Source: Spirabiliibacterium falconis
Lineage (GTDB): Bacteria; Pseudomonadota; Gammaproteobacteria; Enterobacterales; Pasteurellaceae
Length of the DNA stretch: 43,919 nt
Direction of reading: 5' to 3'
Assembly (NCBI RefSeq): GCF_014885015.1
Contig: NZ_JABMIJ010000026.1
Location: forward strand, 1-43,919
Below are positions 43,889 to 43,919 of this stretch, one piece after another. Made by a program: the position numbers and the translations under genes. Within the stretch, counting starts at the first letter, position 1, and each line of letters begins with the position of its first letter. The notes beneath the pieces were generated by a model that did no database searches, had not been told where the DNA came from, and saw nothing but the letters and a program-made list of their open reading frames with translations.

Positions 43889-43919
43889 ATCATTGGCAAA
43901 AATAAAAGTGCGGTCAGAC

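Larger units (their letters stand above)
508..43914. repeat. Dispersed DNA uptake signal sequences (Hin type)
   Basis: About 71 exact copies of AAGTGCGGT or its complement by hand. Starts: 508, 557, 3601, 3648, 3945, 4510, 5907, 7184, 7207, 7383, 7476, 7747, 9370, 9672, 10020, 10605, 10697, 11180, 11475, 12384, 12504, 12516, 12583, 13201, 13408, 14819, 15127, 16138, 16555, 17483, 17594, 17613, 17643, 17884, 18349, 18496, 19416, 19939, 20377, 21598, 22164, 23956, 24264, 24540, 25625, 26481, 26583, 27530, 27826, 29855, 29974, 30690, 31051, 32145, 32444, 33675, 33815, 34278, 34351, 34805, 36617, 36630, 37452, 38066, 38118, 39124, 39550, 42017, 42458, 42684, 43906. They mark DNA for uptake by naturally competent Pasteurellaceae. 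None lies in acnB, mrdB, modA, frdA or uppP. Confidence 0.95.

Noticed and set aside
1-43919. CRISPR arrays, tRNA/rRNA genes, insertion sequences, prophage or toxin-antitoxin genes
   Set aside because: I looked for direct repeats with spacers, cloverleaf patterns, transposase or integrase motifs and small paired genes and found none; the dispersed repeats are uptake signals.

Overview
The window is a stretch of core chromosome from a gammaproteobacterium of the family Pasteurellaceae. The clearest sign is the uptake signal sequence AAGTGCGGT (or ACCGCACTT), of which I count about 70 exact copies by hand where chance predicts fewer than one. This is the Haemophilus influenzae (Hin) type of signal, not the Actinobacillus pleuropneumoniae type. 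The order ampD-pilABCD and the run rsfS-rlmH-mrdA-mrdB-rlpA-dacA-ybeD-lipB-lipA also fit this family. A complete acnB argues against H. influenzae itself, whose TCA cycle is known to lack aconitase. I cannot name the species. I see no rRNA, tRNA, insertion sequence, prophage or CRISPR array.

Layout. 1-349: 5' part of a Lys/Ala/Glu-rich lipoprotein gene (minus), preceded by an 18-base homopolymer. 693-4440: acnB and a membrane-anchored metallophosphoesterase. 4479-9270 (minus): gyrA, and a bioB-lipoprotein-YiiX-like operon. 9341-12710 (minus): thiBPQ behind a TPP riboswitch. 12726-16089 (minus): nsrR, a DUF945 (YdgA-like) gene and rho. 16325-26852 (plus): rhlB, then a long cell-envelope and lipoate operon (rsfS to lipA) ending in a flavoprotein of the HI0933/YhiN family. 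26821-29974: yejM and yejL (minus) divergent from yejK (plus). 30111-31136: bamE and ampD, convergent. 31235-34943: pilABCD, the type IV pilus/competence operon. 34940-38438: modE (minus) divergent from modABC (plus). 38484-41779 (minus): frdABCD. 42102-43888 (plus): epmA and uppP.

How the genes work together. Envelope building is the main theme: mrdA/mrdB elongate the wall, dacA, rlpA and ampD trim and recycle it, uppP recycles the lipid carrier, bamE assembles outer-membrane proteins and yejM controls LPS supply. A second theme is cofactors: thiamine import, biotin, lipoate and molybdate uptake. Anaerobic respiration appears as frdABCD, and natural transformation as pilABCD plus the uptake signals.

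No new gene system is evident. The interesting material is regulatory: a possible phase-variable poly-T promoter tract, uptake-signal hairpins placed where they could act as terminators or attenuators (gyrA upstream region, modA/modB), an uptake signal inside the TPP riboswitch leader, palindromes over the extended -10 promoters of acnB, nsrR and the DUF945 gene, a G-poor C-rich rho leader, and a YejM that has lost the metal-binding Asp of its superfamily. All coordinates and motif counts were read by eye.
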